From the NCBI GenBank assembly GCA_024277955.1, contig JAJRUE010000127.1, positions 1 through 12,679 on the forward strand: 12,679 bases of DNA, given 5' to 3'. The notes under the pieces were generated by a model that ran no database searches, was not told the DNA's origin, and saw only the letters and a list, made by a program, of their open reading frames with translations. Every line of letters begins with the position of its first letter. The first letter of the stretch is position 1. Source of the DNA: Alphaproteobacteria bacterium (GTDB lineage: Bacteria; Pseudomonadota; Alphaproteobacteria; Rhodobacterales; Rhodobacteraceae). A program made the translations under genes and the position numbers. Positions 12,631 through 12,679 of the stretch are shown here, one piece after another.

Positions 12631-12679
12631 TCAGCGCGAAACCACCGGGATGCAATCCGCGTCCTTGAGGATCAGCGCC
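12631..12679 (-). CDS. C-terminus of an upstream gene, probably a SPOR-domain protein
   Basis: Only the last 15 residues are visible, ALILKDADCIPVVSR, then TGA immediately before the nagZ start. SPOR domains often end with a strand of this kind followed by Pro-Val, and a SPOR protein is the usual neighbour upstream of nagZ in Rhodobacterales, as I recall. With so little sequence the family is a guess from context. That a coding frame ends here is fairly safe because of the TGA-ATG junction with nagZ. Confidence 0.45.
   Translation of the reverse strand, partial: ALILKDADCIPVVSR

Overview
The window is strongly GC-rich chromosomal DNA from an alphaproteobacterium, most likely a member of the Rhodobacterales (Rhodobacteraceae/Roseobacter-type). 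The evidence is the gene content: an AglE/AglF-type sugar importer, a ChpT histidine phosphotransferase, the nagZ-scpA-scpB string preceded by the tail of what looks like a SPOR protein, an olsBA ornithine-lipid operon, and CCAAGG-type inverted repeats. I see no insertion sequence, phage gene, CRISPR array, rRNA or tRNA. Almost every base lies in or next to a recognisable chromosomal gene.

Left part (1-5106) is a sugar uptake and catabolism locus built around a divergent regulatory gap (1458-1707). Leftward run aglE (periplasmic binding protein) and the first 31 codons of an aglF-like permease, separated by a hairpin plus U-run that looks like an intercistronic attenuator. Rightward run a LacI-family regulator (aglR-like), a GH1 glycosidase and a glucokinase, tightly packed. 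Two perfect copies of AAAGCGCTTT, one on each side of the gap, are the obvious operators for the LacI protein, so both arms should be induced together. The glycoside would be imported, cut to glucose by the GH1 enzyme and phosphorylated by Glk.

Middle part (5107-7012) holds a convergent gap, a leftward trmJ-type tRNA 2'-O-methyltransferase, and a rightward thiamine-phosphate-synthase-like protein that keeps the fold signature but lacks several residues expected of an active ThiE. A C-rich divergent gap (6170-6391) separates the last two.

Next (7071-9753) is olsB-olsA for ornithine lipids, leftward, with ATGA coupling. It is preceded by an unusual leader holding four tandem 12-bp repeats and a small open frame that ends in an ATGA overlap with olsB. 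Upstream lies an AT-rich promoter island with several TTAA elements, then a small DUF3553 protein, and the divergent chpT, whose product relays phosphate from CckA to CtrA.

Right part (9754-12679) begins with a cluster of three inverted repeats at the convergent end of chpT and the leftward operon. The operon reads (from right) SPOR-like gene (only its C-terminus) - nagZ - scpA - scpB - small basic protein. It combines peptidoglycan recycling with the SMC-ScpAB chromosome organisation complex.

Overall this is mainly an ordinary core-genome region. I do not see a clear new multi-gene system. The most worthwhile leads are the degenerate ThiE-like protein, the olsB leader and promoter island, the aglE-aglF attenuator and the two-operator sugar switch.
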